A program made the translations under genes and the position numbers. From Mycobacterium yunnanensis (GTDB lineage: Bacteria > Actinomycetota > Actinomycetes > Mycobacteriales > Mycobacteriaceae): DNA of 59,853 nucleotides. How positions within the stretch are numbered: the first letter of the stretch is position 1; each line of letters opens with the position of its first letter. Below, one piece after another: positions 8,208 to 16,508 of this stretch. The notes beneath the pieces are model-generated. The model was not told the origin of the DNA and did no database searches. It saw only the letters and a list, made by a program, of their open reading frames with translations. The stretch is from NCBI RefSeq assembly GCF_025823185.1, contig NZ_JACKVK010000012.1:1-59853 (forward strand). The letters run 5' to 3'.

Positions 8208-8231
8208 CGCACGCGCACGCGCGCGTGCGCG
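8208..8231. repeat. 24-nt alternating purine-pyrimidine run with 20-bp perfect palindrome
   Basis: Every step from 8208 to 8231 alternates pyrimidine and purine (CG/CA/TG only), and 8212-8231 is a perfect palindrome. Such DNA can extrude a hairpin or adopt Z-form under negative supercoiling. It follows the stop of the secreted protein by 18 nt, so a terminator role for the RNA hairpin is the simplest reading. Confidence 0.6.
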
Positions 8232-8323
8232 AACGACCACCGCGTCACCGTGGGGTGATCCCCCCGTGCGACGTAAAGGACGGGAAAGTCTTTCGAGTCC
8301 ACCATTGGGGGTATCCGCCAGTG

Positions 8324-9127
8324 ATGCACTCAGTTCGCACCGGATCAGGCAGACCGCTTCTACTCGTCCACGGGATCTCCAACCTGCACAATTGGGACCT
8401 CGTCGTCCCCGCCCTCGCAGCCGAACGCACGGTGATCGCCGTCGACCTCCCCGGCTTCGGCCAGAGTCCACCCCTGGCCGGCGAGGTCTCCGTCGCCACT
8501 CTCACCGACGCGGTCGAGAACTTCGTCGCCGAACAGGGTCTCGGCGGCGTCGACGTCGTCGGCAGTTCGATGGGCGCCCGCATGGCGCTCGAACTGGCGC
8601 GCCGCGGTCACACCGGTGACGTCGTCGCGCTCGACCCGGGCGGATTCTGGTCCGACCGGCAAGTCAAGGTCTTCGGTGCCACCGTGGGCCCGTCGATCGC
8701 ATTGGTCAAGCGCATTCAACCGCTGCTGCCCGCCTTGACCAAGAGCGCCGCCGGACGCACCGCACTGCTGCTGCAATTCTCCGCCGCGCCGTGGCGACTA
8801 CCCCCGGATCTGGTGCTGGGCGAGTTGCGAAACTTCAACACCTCTCCGAGCCTGGACGCCGCCGTGCGTGCGTTGGTGCACGGACCCAAACAACAAGGCG
8901 CACCGGCAGGGTCGGTGAAGGGGCGCGTGACGATCGGCTGGGGCCGCAACGACCGCGTGACCCTCCCAAGCCAAGCGGACACCGCGATGCGCGCGTTCCC
9001 CGACGCCACCCTGCATTGGTTCTCCCACTGTGGTCACTTTCCCCACTGGGACCGACCCGAGGAGACGGTGCGGCTGATCCTCGACGCCACCGGCGCAGCC
9101 CTCGACGATGGCGGGTCCACCTCGTAG
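8324..9127 (+). CDS. Alpha/beta-fold hydrolase
   Basis: A 267-residue hydrolase with a complete triad: nucleophile S82 in GSSMG (80-84), acid D210 in GWGRNDRVT and a histidine in HCGHFPHWDRPEE near 235-238. The oxyanion segment is HGISNLHNW (16-24). The family includes esterases, lipases, epoxide and C-C bond hydrolases; the HFPHWDRPEE ending is common in small cytosolic MhpC-like hydrolases. No signal peptide is present. The ATG at 8324 is used; a GTG lies one codon before it. A GGGTAT sequence at 8309-8314 resembles a SigF -10 box but lacks a good -35 partner. Confidence 0.85.
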   Translation: MHSVRTGSGRPLLLVHGISNLHNWDLVVPALAAERTVIAVDLPGFGQSPPLAGEVSVATLTDAVENFVAEQGLGGVDVVGSSMGARMALELARRGHTGDVVALDPGGFWSDRQVKVFGATVGPSIALVKRIQPLLPALTKSAAGRTALLLQFSAAPWRLPPDLVLGELRNFNTSPSLDAAVRALVHGPKQQGAPAGSVKGRVTIGWGRNDRVTLPSQADTAMRAFPDATLHWFSHCGHFPHWDRPEETVRLILDATGAALDDGGSTS

Positions 9128-9235
9128 CAGCCCGACGCGCATCTGCTCGAATGTTCGGCGTCTGGCCAGACTGACCGAGAGATGGAGCTTGAGCCCGCGA
9201 GGTTGCCTACCACTCGGCGAAGTGCGTCGACACGA

Positions 9236-9691
9236 TCAGGATGGGGCGTGCAAGAGCAGTGCCTTCCTGCCCTCTTGAACTACGTGGTCACGCTGATTGA
9301 CGACTCGGACGGCGAAGGTGACGATTCCTTGGTCGGGAACGCTGGAGCGACGGCGTCGTTCGACGACCTCGAACTCGACGTGGATCGTGTCGCCGAGAAG
9401 GATCGGCGCGCGAAAGTTCCAGTCCTTGATGCCGAGGAAGGCAATCGCGTTGCGGCCCAACAGTCCGCCGCCGAACATCAGTCCGTGGGCTATCGACAAA
9501 CCGAGCAGTCCGTGGGCGATCACACCGCCGAACTGGGATGCCCGCGCGAATTCGTGGTCCACGTGTATGGGCGAGTAATCAGCAGTGGTGCCGGCGAACA
9601 TGACGACGTCGGTTTCGGTGATCGTGCGACTGGGGCTGTCGAAGGTGACGCCGACCAACAGATCGGACCATGACACGGGCTCGCGGTTCAC
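9236..9691 (-). CDS. MaoC-like acyl-CoA hydratase/dehydratase
   Basis: A 151-residue single hot-dog-fold protein. It has the MaoC motif as DYSPIHVDHEFA near residue 38, with the catalytic Asp/His pair, and GVIAHGLLGL after it. The family hydrates 2-enoyl-CoAs to 3-hydroxyacyl-CoAs. The GTG start has a good SD (GAGAGGGGAA). The gene is divergent from the DUF993 gene, and the shared 66-bp promoter contains the 16-bp palindrome at 9729-9744 that recurs at the far end of the locus. It therefore belongs to the LacI-controlled block together with the crotonase, SDR and CoA-transferase. Confidence 0.88.
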   Translation of the reverse strand: MNREPVSWSDLLVGVTFDSPSRTITETDVVMFAGTTADYSPIHVDHEFARASQFGGVIAHGLLGLSIAHGLMFGGGLLGRNAIAFLGIKDWNFRAPILLGDTIHVEFEVVERRRRSSVPDQGIVTFAVRVVNQRDHVVQEGRKALLLHAPS

Positions 9692-9728
9692 GCATTCCCC
9701 TCTCGACGATGAGGTGTTACCGTCCCTA

Positions 9729-9744
9729 AGGTAACCGGTTACCT
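9729..9744. promoter_or_regulatory. LacI-type operator, copy 1 (AGGTAACCGGTTACCT)
   Basis: A perfect 16-bp palindrome with the CCGG centre typical of LacI-family operators. It lies between divergent genes, 37 bp from the MaoC start and 13 bp from the DUF993 start, in a position to block both promoters. An identical copy is at 17319-17334. Confidence 0.85.
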
Positions 9745-9757
9745 AAGGTGATGACAA

Positions 9758-10906
9758 ATGTCCGTGATCCTGCCCACCGCAGACGGTGAGCTTTCCGAAG
9801 TCCGCATCTCGCCCCGTCCCCAGCTCCAGGTGTCGGCGACCCCGCCGACCAGTCGCATGGTGTTTGCGGCGAGCCACGTGGTCGCCGACCCGCTGCGGAC
9901 CTCCACGGCCACCGGCCGAATCGATTGGGACGCCACACTGGCTCTACGCCAGGATATTTGGGACGTGGGCTTGGGTGTGGCCGAGTCCATGGATACCGCG
10001 CAGCGGGGGATGGGATTGTCGGCACCCGAGGCAATGGAACTCGCCAAGCGCACCCTGGCCGCCGACCCGCGCGGTGGTGCCGGAACGGTAGTCGGCGTCA
10101 CCACCGATGCACTTCCTACCGGGCCCAGGTCGCTGTCTGAGATCACCGAGGCCTACGTGCAGCAGCTTGACTTCGTGACCGATCACGGTGGCACGGCGGT
10201 CCTGATGGCCAGCAGACACCTAGCTCGCTCGGCCGGCGAGCCGGACGACTACCACCAGGTGTACGGGGACCTGCTGACTCACTCCAACAAGCCGGTGATC
10301 CTGCATTGGCTCGGTGAGGTCTTCGACCCGGCGCTGGCCAGATACTGGGGCGCAGGCGATCCGGGTATAGCCCTGGACACGGTCGTAGATCTCATCACGA
10401 CGCATCGCAGCAAGGTCGCAGGCATCAAGGTCTCACTGTTGGATCCCGTCTTCGAGTTGGAACTGCGGAGACGGTTGCCCCCAGGCGTGGCCGTGTTCAC
10501 CGGTGACGATTTCAATTACACCGAGATGATCGCCGGGGACGGCCACGGACACAGTCATGCCCTACTTGGTGCGTTCGCCGCTCTCGCACCCTGGGCGTCG
10601 GCAGCATTCAGCCGTCTCGACGCAGGTGACGTGAGCGGGTTTCGGGCGATCCTCGAGCCGACTCAGCCGCTCAGTCGCGCCGTGTTCGTGGCACCGACGC
10701 AGTACTACAAGGTTGGCATCGCGTGGCTCGCTTATCTCGTTGGTGGGCAACATCATCCACGCATGCTGGGCGGTTTCGAGACCGGACGCGACTTGCTGCA
10801 TCTCGCCGAATTGGTTCACCTGGCGAACGCCATGGAGTACTTTCCCGACCCGGATTTCACCGAGACGCGTCTGCGGACCTTCTTCGCTGCGCATGGGATT
10901 GGATGA
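9758..10906 (+). CDS. DUF993 family protein (DapA-like aldolase superfamily, function unknown)
   Basis: A 382-residue protein of the DUF993 family, related in fold to class I dihydrodipicolinate-synthase/aldolase TIM barrels. The segment KVAGIKVSLLD (about 218-228) offers a lysine that could form a Schiff base, and HWLGEVFDPALARYWG is characteristic. I infer a retro-aldol, decarboxylation or hydrolysis step; no member has a firmly known reaction to my knowledge. The SD AAGGTGA abuts the operator, so bound regulator would also block ribosome access. The next gene starts 3 nt after the stop, so the two are co-translated and probably act on consecutive intermediates. Confidence 0.85.
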   Translation: MSVILPTADGELSEVRISPRPQLQVSATPPTSRMVFAASHVVADPLRTSTATGRIDWDATLALRQDIWDVGLGVAESMDTAQRGMGLSAPEAMELAKRTLAADPRGGAGTVVGVTTDALPTGPRSLSEITEAYVQQLDFVTDHGGTAVLMASRHLARSAGEPDDYHQVYGDLLTHSNKPVILHWLGEVFDPALARYWGAGDPGIALDTVVDLITTHRSKVAGIKVSLLDPVFELELRRRLPPGVAVFTGDDFNYTEMIAGDGHGHSHALLGAFAALAPWASAAFSRLDAGDVSGFRAILEPTQPLSRAVFVAPTQYYKVGIAWLAYLVGGQHHPRMLGGFETGRDLLHLAELVHLANAMEYFPDPDFTETRLRTFFAAHGIG

Positions 10907-10909
10907 CCC

Positions 10910-11716
10910 GTGGACGCTGCGTCGCTGAGCTTGAATTCCGCCACCTTGCCGAGTCTGGGCGTGGCCGATCTGGTAGACGTCGCGGTCGGCAACTCCCTGG
11001 GAGGAATTGGACTGTGGCGGCATGTCTATGCAGACATCGGCGTTCACCAGGCTTCCCGCATGATCACATCGGCGGGGTTGGCGGTGACCTCGGTGTGCCG
11101 GGCAGGGATGTTCCCGACGGCCTCGGACGTCAACGCGCGTGCGACGCGCGACGACAATGTCCGCGCGGTGGACGAGGCGCATGCGCTGGGCGCAGAGTGT
11201 TTGGTCGTCGTGTGCGGTGCTGCGGCGACCCCGGACCTGAACGCGGCCCGTCGCCACGTCGAGGACGGCCTGAGCGATCTGGCCCGCTATGCCGCCACCG
11301 CCGGTGTGTCGTTAGCGGTGGAACCGATGCATCCGATGATGATTGCCGACCGGTCGGTCGTCACGTCGTTGTCCGAGGCGGTCGACCTCGTCGAGAGGAC
11401 CGCAGACCCTCGGGTCGGAGTCGCCCTCGACGCCTACCACGTGTTCTGGGACGTGGACTATCCCCGCGAGGCCATGCGCGCCTCGGGCCGCATTCACACC
11501 GTTCAGATCAGCGACTGGACGGTGCCGATTCACCATCAGTTACGCAGCCGCGGCATGCCTGGTGAGGGAGTGATCGATCTTCGCGGGTTCATGGCGATCG
11601 TTCGTGCTGCCGGTTTCCGGGGGTTGGTGGAGGTCGAGGTTCTCAGTGACCGGTGGGCGGCCGTGCCTCCGCAGGTGGCCGTCGACGCCATGGTGCAGGG
11701 TGTCGCCACCTTGTGA
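10910..11716 (+). CDS. Sugar phosphate isomerase/epimerase-type TIM barrel (IolE/IolI-like)
   Basis: A 268-residue xylose-isomerase-like TIM barrel, starting at GTG 3 nt after DUF993. Metal ligands are visible as the Glu of LAVEPMHP (about 138), the Asp of VALDAYHVFWD (about 177), the Asp/His region HTVQISDW and the Glu of LVEVEVLSD. The family isomerises, epimerises or dehydrates sugars, inositols and hydroxy-keto acids with a divalent metal. Pairing with DUF993 in a LacI operon suggests a polyol or sugar-acid intermediate. It ends 13 bp from the convergent LacI gene. Confidence 0.85.
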   Translation: MDAASLSLNSATLPSLGVADLVDVAVGNSLGGIGLWRHVYADIGVHQASRMITSAGLAVTSVCRAGMFPTASDVNARATRDDNVRAVDEAHALGAECLVVVCGAAATPDLNAARRHVEDGLSDLARYAATAGVSLAVEPMHPMMIADRSVVTSLSEAVDLVERTADPRVGVALDAYHVFWDVDYPREAMRASGRIHTVQISDWTVPIHHQLRSRGMPGEGVIDLRGFMAIVRAAGFRGLVEVEVLSDRWAAVPPQVAVDAMVQGVATL

Positions 11717-11729
11717 CTTAGATGTCGTG

Positions 11730-12746
11730 TCAGTGGCGTGGCGCTGGGCCGGCGGAATCTCGAAAGACGACGTCGGCGTGGAAGATGCGATCGGCTCGGA
11801 CCGGGTTCGGAAGCAACAGCTGAGTCATCGCCTCCCAGGCGGCGCGTCCCAACTGCTCCTCGTGCATGCGCGCGGTGGTCAGTCGAGGCGTCACCCAACG
11901 AGCAAGGGGAGTGTCGTCGAAACCGGTGACCGAGACATCGCCGGGGACGCGAAGGCCCATCTCGGACACCGCGTAGATGACTGCTGCCGCCGTCACGTCG
12001 TTGGCGCAGATCAACGCCGTGCAGCCGCGGTCGACGGCGGCGCGCACCTCGGGTGTGACTTCGCCGAGCGGTTCGGGAAGGGCGATGTGCACCGCCGTCC
12101 CGCCGGCTGCGGCGGTCCGGTTGTGCACCACCTCCCAGCGCATCGACACCTGCTGAGAACCACTCTGGGCCACCACGAACGCGAACGAGCGGTGACCGAG
12201 ATCCAAGAGTGAGTCGACGATTTGGGTCGTGGCGTCGACCGCGTCGGTCTGAACCGACGCCGTCCGACCCGACGACTTGAACCGGCGGTTGACCGTCACG
12301 ATGGGCTTGCCGGTGTCGAGGATTGCCCGCACACCCTCATCAGAGGACCGCGGGCTGCACATGATGAGCCCGTCTGACCGCAACAGCATCTCGGTGGCGA
12401 GGGCGACCTCCAACTCGGGGGAGTTCAAGCTGTCACCGACGAACACGTGCATGCCGACGTCGTTGGACGCGTGGATGACTGACTGTACGACGCTGGTGAA
12501 GTGCTGATTGCCGAGGTCGGGGACCAGCACCGCGACATTTCCATGGCGGCCGGTGGCAAGTGACTTGGCTGCGACGTTCACTTCGTAGCCCAGGCGTGCG
12601 GCCGCGTCCAGCACTCGGCGTTGGGTGCTGTCGGTGACCGCCTTCGGGGCTCCGGCCAGCACCCGTGACACCGTGGCCACCGACACCTCGGCCGCAGCGG
12701 CGACATCTCTGACAGTCGGCTTCTTGGCGGTGGGCCGAATGGTCAT
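11730..12746 (-). CDS. LacI-family transcriptional regulator of the 9.2-17.3 kb locus
   Basis: A 338-residue repressor. The N-terminal HTH TVRDVAAAAEVSVATVSRVLAG is followed by the hinge helix (NVAAKSLATG) and a periplasmic-binding-like ligand domain (about 65-330). It is the last gene of the minus-strand run crotonase, CoA-transferase, transporter, SDR. It is the best candidate to bind the two identical CCGG-centred palindromes that bracket the locus. The ATG at 12746 is preferred over the GTG at 12752 because a TAAGAT -10 box lies 7 nt before it, implying an extra leaderless promoter for constant low expression. Confidence 0.92.
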   Translation of the reverse strand: MTIRPTAKKPTVRDVAAAAEVSVATVSRVLAGAPKAVTDSTQRRVLDAAARLGYEVNVAAKSLATGRHGNVAVLVPDLGNQHFTSVVQSVIHASNDVGMHVFVGDSLNSPELEVALATEMLLRSDGLIMCSPRSSDEGVRAILDTGKPIVTVNRRFKSSGRTASVQTDAVDATTQIVDSLLDLGHRSFAFVVAQSGSQQVSMRWEVVHNRTAAAGGTAVHIALPEPLGEVTPEVRAAVDRGCTALICANDVTAAAVIYAVSEMGLRVPGDVSVTGFDDTPLARWVTPRLTTARMHEEQLGRAAWEAMTQLLLPNPVRADRIFHADVVFRDSAGPAPRH

Positions 12747-12753
12747 CGCCACG

Positions 12754-12759
12754 ATCTTA
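12754..12759 (-). promoter_or_regulatory. -10 box (TAAGAT) of leaderless lacI-type gene
   Basis: The minus-strand hexamer TAAGAT ends 7 nt before the ATG at 12746, in the 18-bp gap after the SDR stop. It would give the regulator its own transcript in addition to operon read-through. Confidence 0.5.
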
Positions 12760-12764
12760 GGCTG

Positions 12765-13538
12765 TCACGCCATCACGCCACCACCGTTGACGTGCAGTGT
12801 CTGGCCGTGCATCAGGCGGGCGGCCGGAGCGGCGAGGAACACGACCGTGGGGGCGATGTCCTCCGCGGTCGCCAACTCCTTCGTCACCGATCCTCCCGTG
12901 CGTTCGCGGATCCATTCGGGGTCCTGCGCCAGGTCGGCGACGAGCGGGGTCGCGACCGGGCCGGGCGCGATGGCGTTGACCCGGATCTGCGGGCCGAGTT
13001 CGCGCGCCAATGCGCGCGTCAGCCCGATGACACCGGCCTTGGCAGCGGAGTACGAGACGAAGTCGTGGGCACCCTTGAAGGCCAACTGCGACGAGACGTT
13101 GACGATCGAGCCGTGCGCGCCGGGTTGGCGGGCGAAGCGTTGAGCCATCAACATCGGTCCGGTCAGGTCGGCGCCGATGGTCCGGTTCCAGTCGCTGAGG
13201 GTCATCTCGACGAAGCGATGGCGGTCCATCATGCCGGCGTTGTTGACGAGGATGGTGCACGGACCGAGCCGTTCGGCGATCCTGGAGAAGATCGCATCGA
13301 CCGTGGGTTCGTCGGTGACGTCGCCTCCGACCGACATCGCGCGACCTCCCGCGACCCTCAATTCTCGCACCAGGGCGTCCGCACCGTCGTGGTCGTCGAG
13401 GTGATGCACCACGACCGTGGCCCCCGCGGCACCGAAGGCTCGGGTGAGGGCGGAGCCGAGACCACCTGTCGCCCCGGTGATCAGGACGATCTCACCGTCC
13501 AGCCGAAATGGCCCGGTCACGGTGGTGTCCGACGCCAT
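12765..13538 (-). CDS. Short-chain dehydrogenase/reductase (FabG-like)
   Basis: A 257-residue SDR. The cofactor motif is TGATGGLG near residue 17, NNAG near 95, and the catalytic Ser-Tyr-Lys set is in VNVSSQ...YSAAKAG. The family oxidises 3-hydroxyacyl-CoA or other secondary alcohols with NAD(P). The stop of the upstream transporter and this ATG share one base (TGATG), so translation is coupled. An upstream extension to 13667 is rejected because it lies in the transporter gene. With the crotonase and MaoC it completes a beta-oxidation-like hydration/dehydrogenation set. Confidence 0.9.
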   Translation of the reverse strand: MASDTTVTGPFRLDGEIVLITGATGGLGSALTRAFGAAGATVVVHHLDDHDGADALVRELRVAGGRAMSVGGDVTDEPTVDAIFSRIAERLGPCTILVNNAGMMDRHRFVEMTLSDWNRTIGADLTGPMLMAQRFARQPGAHGSIVNVSSQLAFKGAHDFVSYSAAKAGVIGLTRALARELGPQIRVNAIAPGPVATPLVADLAQDPEWIRERTGGSVTKELATAEDIAPTVVFLAAPAARLMHGQTLHVNGGGVMA

Positions 13539-14914
13539 CAGCCCGCCCGGGCGACGGTTGCGCTGGGCTCGACGTGCGCGGTGCCGCGCCGAATCCTGGC
13601 TCGGGCGACGGCCAGCGAGACGAGGGTGACGGCGCAGCAAGCGGCCAACATCATTGCCACCGGCCATGGTGAGCCGCCTGCCGCGATGACCAGGCTTGCC
13701 GCCACGAGGGGAGCAGGCCCGCCGACAAGGGTGCCCGAGAGTTCACGGCAGAGCGCCACTCCCGAGAAGCGGACGTCGGGCGGAAACAGACCTACCAGGA
13801 AGGCTCCTTGCGCGCCGCCCATCGCGCCGAAGGACACCGAATAGGTCAGCACCAGCGCCACTCCGATCAACACGGGCACGCGCGTGTCCAGCAGGGCGAA
13901 CATGGGGAAGGCCATCAGCATGCAGTAGGCGGCTCCGAAGGTGATGACTCGGTGGTAGACCCCGATGCGGTCGGCAAGGAGACCAAAGCAAGCGCACAGC
14001 ACTGCACCGACGATGGACGCAGTCAACGATGCGGTGAGCGCGACGCTTCTGGGCATGTCGAGTGTGGTGGTGATGTAGCTCAGCGCGAACGTAGTGGTGA
14101 TGTAGGTCATCGCCTGGTGTCCGACCATGACGCCGAAGCCGACGAGCACGCTGCGCCAGTGGCCCCGCAGCAGCGCGAGCACCGGAACTCGTTTCTCCGC
14201 CTTGCGTTCGGCGCGTTCCTTGGCGGCCAGGAATTCTGGCGCCTCCTCCACCTTGTTGCGGATGAACACGGCCACGAAGAGGATGACGGCACTGAACAGG
14301 AAGGGGATGCGCCAACCCCACGTCAGGAACACGTCGCCGGGCAACAGCGCGACCACGAGGAAGGTCACCACGCCCAACGCCGTGCCGATGGCCGTCGCAC
14401 CGTTTGGTACGGCGGTGCCGAATGCGCGTCGGCTGGGCCGGATCGTCTCGGAGATGATGGTGAAGGTGCCCGCCAATTCGGCACCGGCGCCGGCACCTTG
14501 CAGTAAGCGCAGGAAAACCAGGAGGGCAGGGGCCCAAAGGCCGATCTCGTCGTAGGTCGGCAGGCACCCCATCAGGAACGTCGACGCACCCATCAGCACG
14601 AGGGTGAAGATCAGTGCTGGTTTGCGGCCGATCTTGTCGCCGAAGTTCGCGATGAGCATGCCACCGACGGGGCGGGCGAAGAACCCGACGGCGAAGGTGG
14701 CGAACGCGGCCAGGGTGGCCGCCGACGGCGATAGGTCGCTGGAGAAGAACAACGGGCCGATGACGAGTGCCGACGCGGCACCGAAGAGGCCGAAGTCATA
14801 CCATTCGACGACCGAGCCGACGGTGCCGGCGACCAGCACTCGGCGTTCCTGGACGGGGTCGACCCCGGGTGGTGGGTTGGTCGGTGAGCTCGACGATGAG
14901 GGTGTGTCAGTCAC
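13538..14914 (-). CDS. MFS transporter, metabolite:H+ symporter (MHS) type
   Basis: A 458-residue transporter with 12 predicted spans. It has the MFS loop GDKIGRKPALIFTLVLMG between TM2 and TM3 and a charged central loop rich in Glu/Arg/Lys (KERAERKAEKR), like the KgtP/ShiA/ProP group that imports carboxylates, shikimate-like acids or osmolytes with protons. The start at GTG 14914 is chosen because AAAGGA lies 9 nt upstream; a longer frame to 15043 would run into the CoA-transferase gene. It sits 58 nt after the CoA-transferase stop. It probably imports the substrate of the LacI regulon, most likely an organic acid. Confidence 0.9.
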   Translation of the reverse strand: MTDTPSSSSSPTNPPPGVDPVQERRVLVAGTVGSVVEWYDFGLFGAASALVIGPLFFSSDLSPSAATLAAFATFAVGFFARPVGGMLIANFGDKIGRKPALIFTLVLMGASTFLMGCLPTYDEIGLWAPALLVFLRLLQGAGAGAELAGTFTIISETIRPSRRAFGTAVPNGATAIGTALGVVTFLVVALLPGDVFLTWGWRIPFLFSAVILFVAVFIRNKVEEAPEFLAAKERAERKAEKRVPVLALLRGHWRSVLVGFGVMVGHQAMTYITTTFALSYITTTLDMPRSVALTASLTASIVGAVLCACFGLLADRIGVYHRVITFGAAYCMLMAFPMFALLDTRVPVLIGVALVLTYSVSFGAMGGAQGAFLVGLFPPDVRFSGVALCRELSGTLVGGPAPLVAASLVIAAGGSPWPVAMMLAACCAVTLVSLAVARARIRRGTAHVEPSATVARAG

Positions 14915-14972
14915 TGCAGCATCCTTTGGTGTCAGTGGGAAGTTGGGCGATTCGATTGACGGCGACGTGATC

Positions 14973-16508
14973 TCAGTACGAACGATCGAACAGTGAGCGG
15001 TCCATCTCCTTTGGCTCATGAGGGATGGAGACCGGGAAGCCAACTAGCGCAAGCACGTCGCGTTCGACGTCGACGCCGGGTGCGACCTCGACGAGTTCGA
15101 GATCGCCGCGGTCGTTGATCTCGAAGACTGCCCGTTCGGTGATGAAGACGACCCGCTGGCCGCGCTCGACGGCGAGTGGGCCGTTGAAGGAGACCTGTTC
15201 GACCTCTGCCACGAACCGGCGGGCCCGGCCTTCGGCGTCGACGGAGAGGGCACCGGTGGCGGTGTTCCACGACGTCGCCAAGCCACCGGCGGTGAGGGTT
15301 CCGCTGAAGACCACCGTGCGGGCGCCTTGGCTGATGTTGACGAACCCGCCGACACCGACGATGCGTCCGCCGAAGCGTGAGATGTTCACGTCGCCATGAG
15401 GAGAGACTTCGGCGAACGAGAGGAACGCGACGTCGAGACCCCCGCCGTCGTAGAAGTCGAATTGGTAGGGCTGGTCGATCATCGCGTCGTAGTTCACGGC
15501 GGCGCCGGCGTCGAGCCCGCTCATGGGAAGTCCGCCGACGAGGCCCTGCTCATTGGTGAGTACGACGCAATCCAGGACGCCGGATTCAGCGGCCGCCATC
15601 GCTACGCCCGTCGAGATGCCGGAACCGAGGTTGCATACCGCACCGGCGAACAGCTCCTGTGCCGCCCGGCGGGCGATGAGCCCGCGGGGGCCCTTCGGCA
15701 GCGGCGGAAGCTCGTCCAGGGGCACCCGCGCCGTTCCGGCGAACCCCGGGTTGTCGGCCGACTCGTAGGTCGTCGTCTGGTCTGGGGCGACCACGACGAG
15801 GTGGACCAGGAAGTGCGGAATCTTCACCGATTTCGGTGCGAGCGTGTGTTTCTCGACCACGTGGGCCACCTGGACGATGACCGTTCCGCCGTTGTTGTAG
15901 ACCGCCTGAGCCATCGACAGCATCTCCCCGAAGTATGCCTCGCCCTCCATGGAGATGTTTCCCAACGTGTCGGCGGTCGTTCCCCTCAGCAGTGCGACGT
16001 GCGGTGTGACGGGCCGGTAGTGGATGAGCGGACGGCCGTCGACCTCGACGGCCACCGACGGCGGGTCGGCGGCTTCCGCGCCTTGGCGTCCGCCGCCGAG
16101 TCGGGGGTCGACGTAGGTGCCGATCCCGACGTCGGTGAACAAGCCGGGCCGCTTGGCTGCGGACTCGCGCATCAGCTGAGACAGCGAGCCTTGGGGCAGC
16201 GTGAACAGTTCGATCTCCTTGCGGCTGGCGGCGTCCGCAATGCCGGGTGCATCGACGACGGTTCCACAGACCACCCGCTTGAGGAGACCCTGATGGCGTA
16301 GGCGGTGCAGTCCCTTGGTCGACTTGTCTCCGATGCCTACCGGGTGGACCGTCGTCAGCTCGGTGGGAGACCCGTCGTCGAGGAAACGTCGCTCCAACGC
16401 CTCGAGCAGGCTCTCCGGTACGGCGTGACCGCCGCCGGAGCCGCCGATCACCACGGTGTCGCGGGGTTTTATCGCACGCACTGCTTCGTCGGCGTCGACG
16501 ACCTTCAT
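14973..16508 (-). CDS. Family I CoA-transferase (fused alpha-beta, propionate/acetoacetate CoA-transferase-like)
   Basis: A 511-residue fused CoA-transferase of the YdiF/Pct type. The N-terminal half begins KVVDADEAVRAIKPRDTVVIGGSGGGHAVPESLLEAL (alpha part). The C-terminal half contains VVLTNEQGLVGGLP, where the Glu is the likely catalytic residue that forms the enzyme-CoA thioester. It activates a carboxylic acid by moving CoA from a donor such as acetyl-CoA. The ATG overlaps the crotonase stop by 4 nt. Next to an acid transporter it would perform the first intracellular step. The donor and acid are unknown. Confidence 0.9.
   Translation of the reverse strand: MKVVDADEAVRAIKPRDTVVIGGSGGGHAVPESLLEALERRFLDDGSPTELTTVHPVGIGDKSTKGLHRLRHQGLLKRVVCGTVVDAPGIADAASRKEIELFTLPQGSLSQLMRESAAKRPGLFTDVGIGTYVDPRLGGGRQGAEAADPPSVAVEVDGRPLIHYRPVTPHVALLRGTTADTLGNISMEGEAYFGEMLSMAQAVYNNGGTVIVQVAHVVEKHTLAPKSVKIPHFLVHLVVVAPDQTTTYESADNPGFAGTARVPLDELPPLPKGPRGLIARRAAQELFAGAVCNLGSGISTGVAMAAAESGVLDCVVLTNEQGLVGGLPMSGLDAGAAVNYDAMIDQPYQFDFYDGGGLDVAFLSFAEVSPHGDVNISRFGGRIVGVGGFVNISQGARTVVFSGTLTAGGLATSWNTATGALSVDAEGRARRFVAEVEQVSFNGPLAVERGQRVVFITERAVFEINDRGDLELVEVAPGVDVERDVLALVGFPVSIPHEPKEMDRSLFDRSY

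Noticed and set aside
8309..8314. SigF-type -10 box GGGTAT before the alpha/beta hydrolase
   Set aside because: No GTTT-type -35 box stands at the required 15-17 bp, and the distance to the start codon is only 9 nt.
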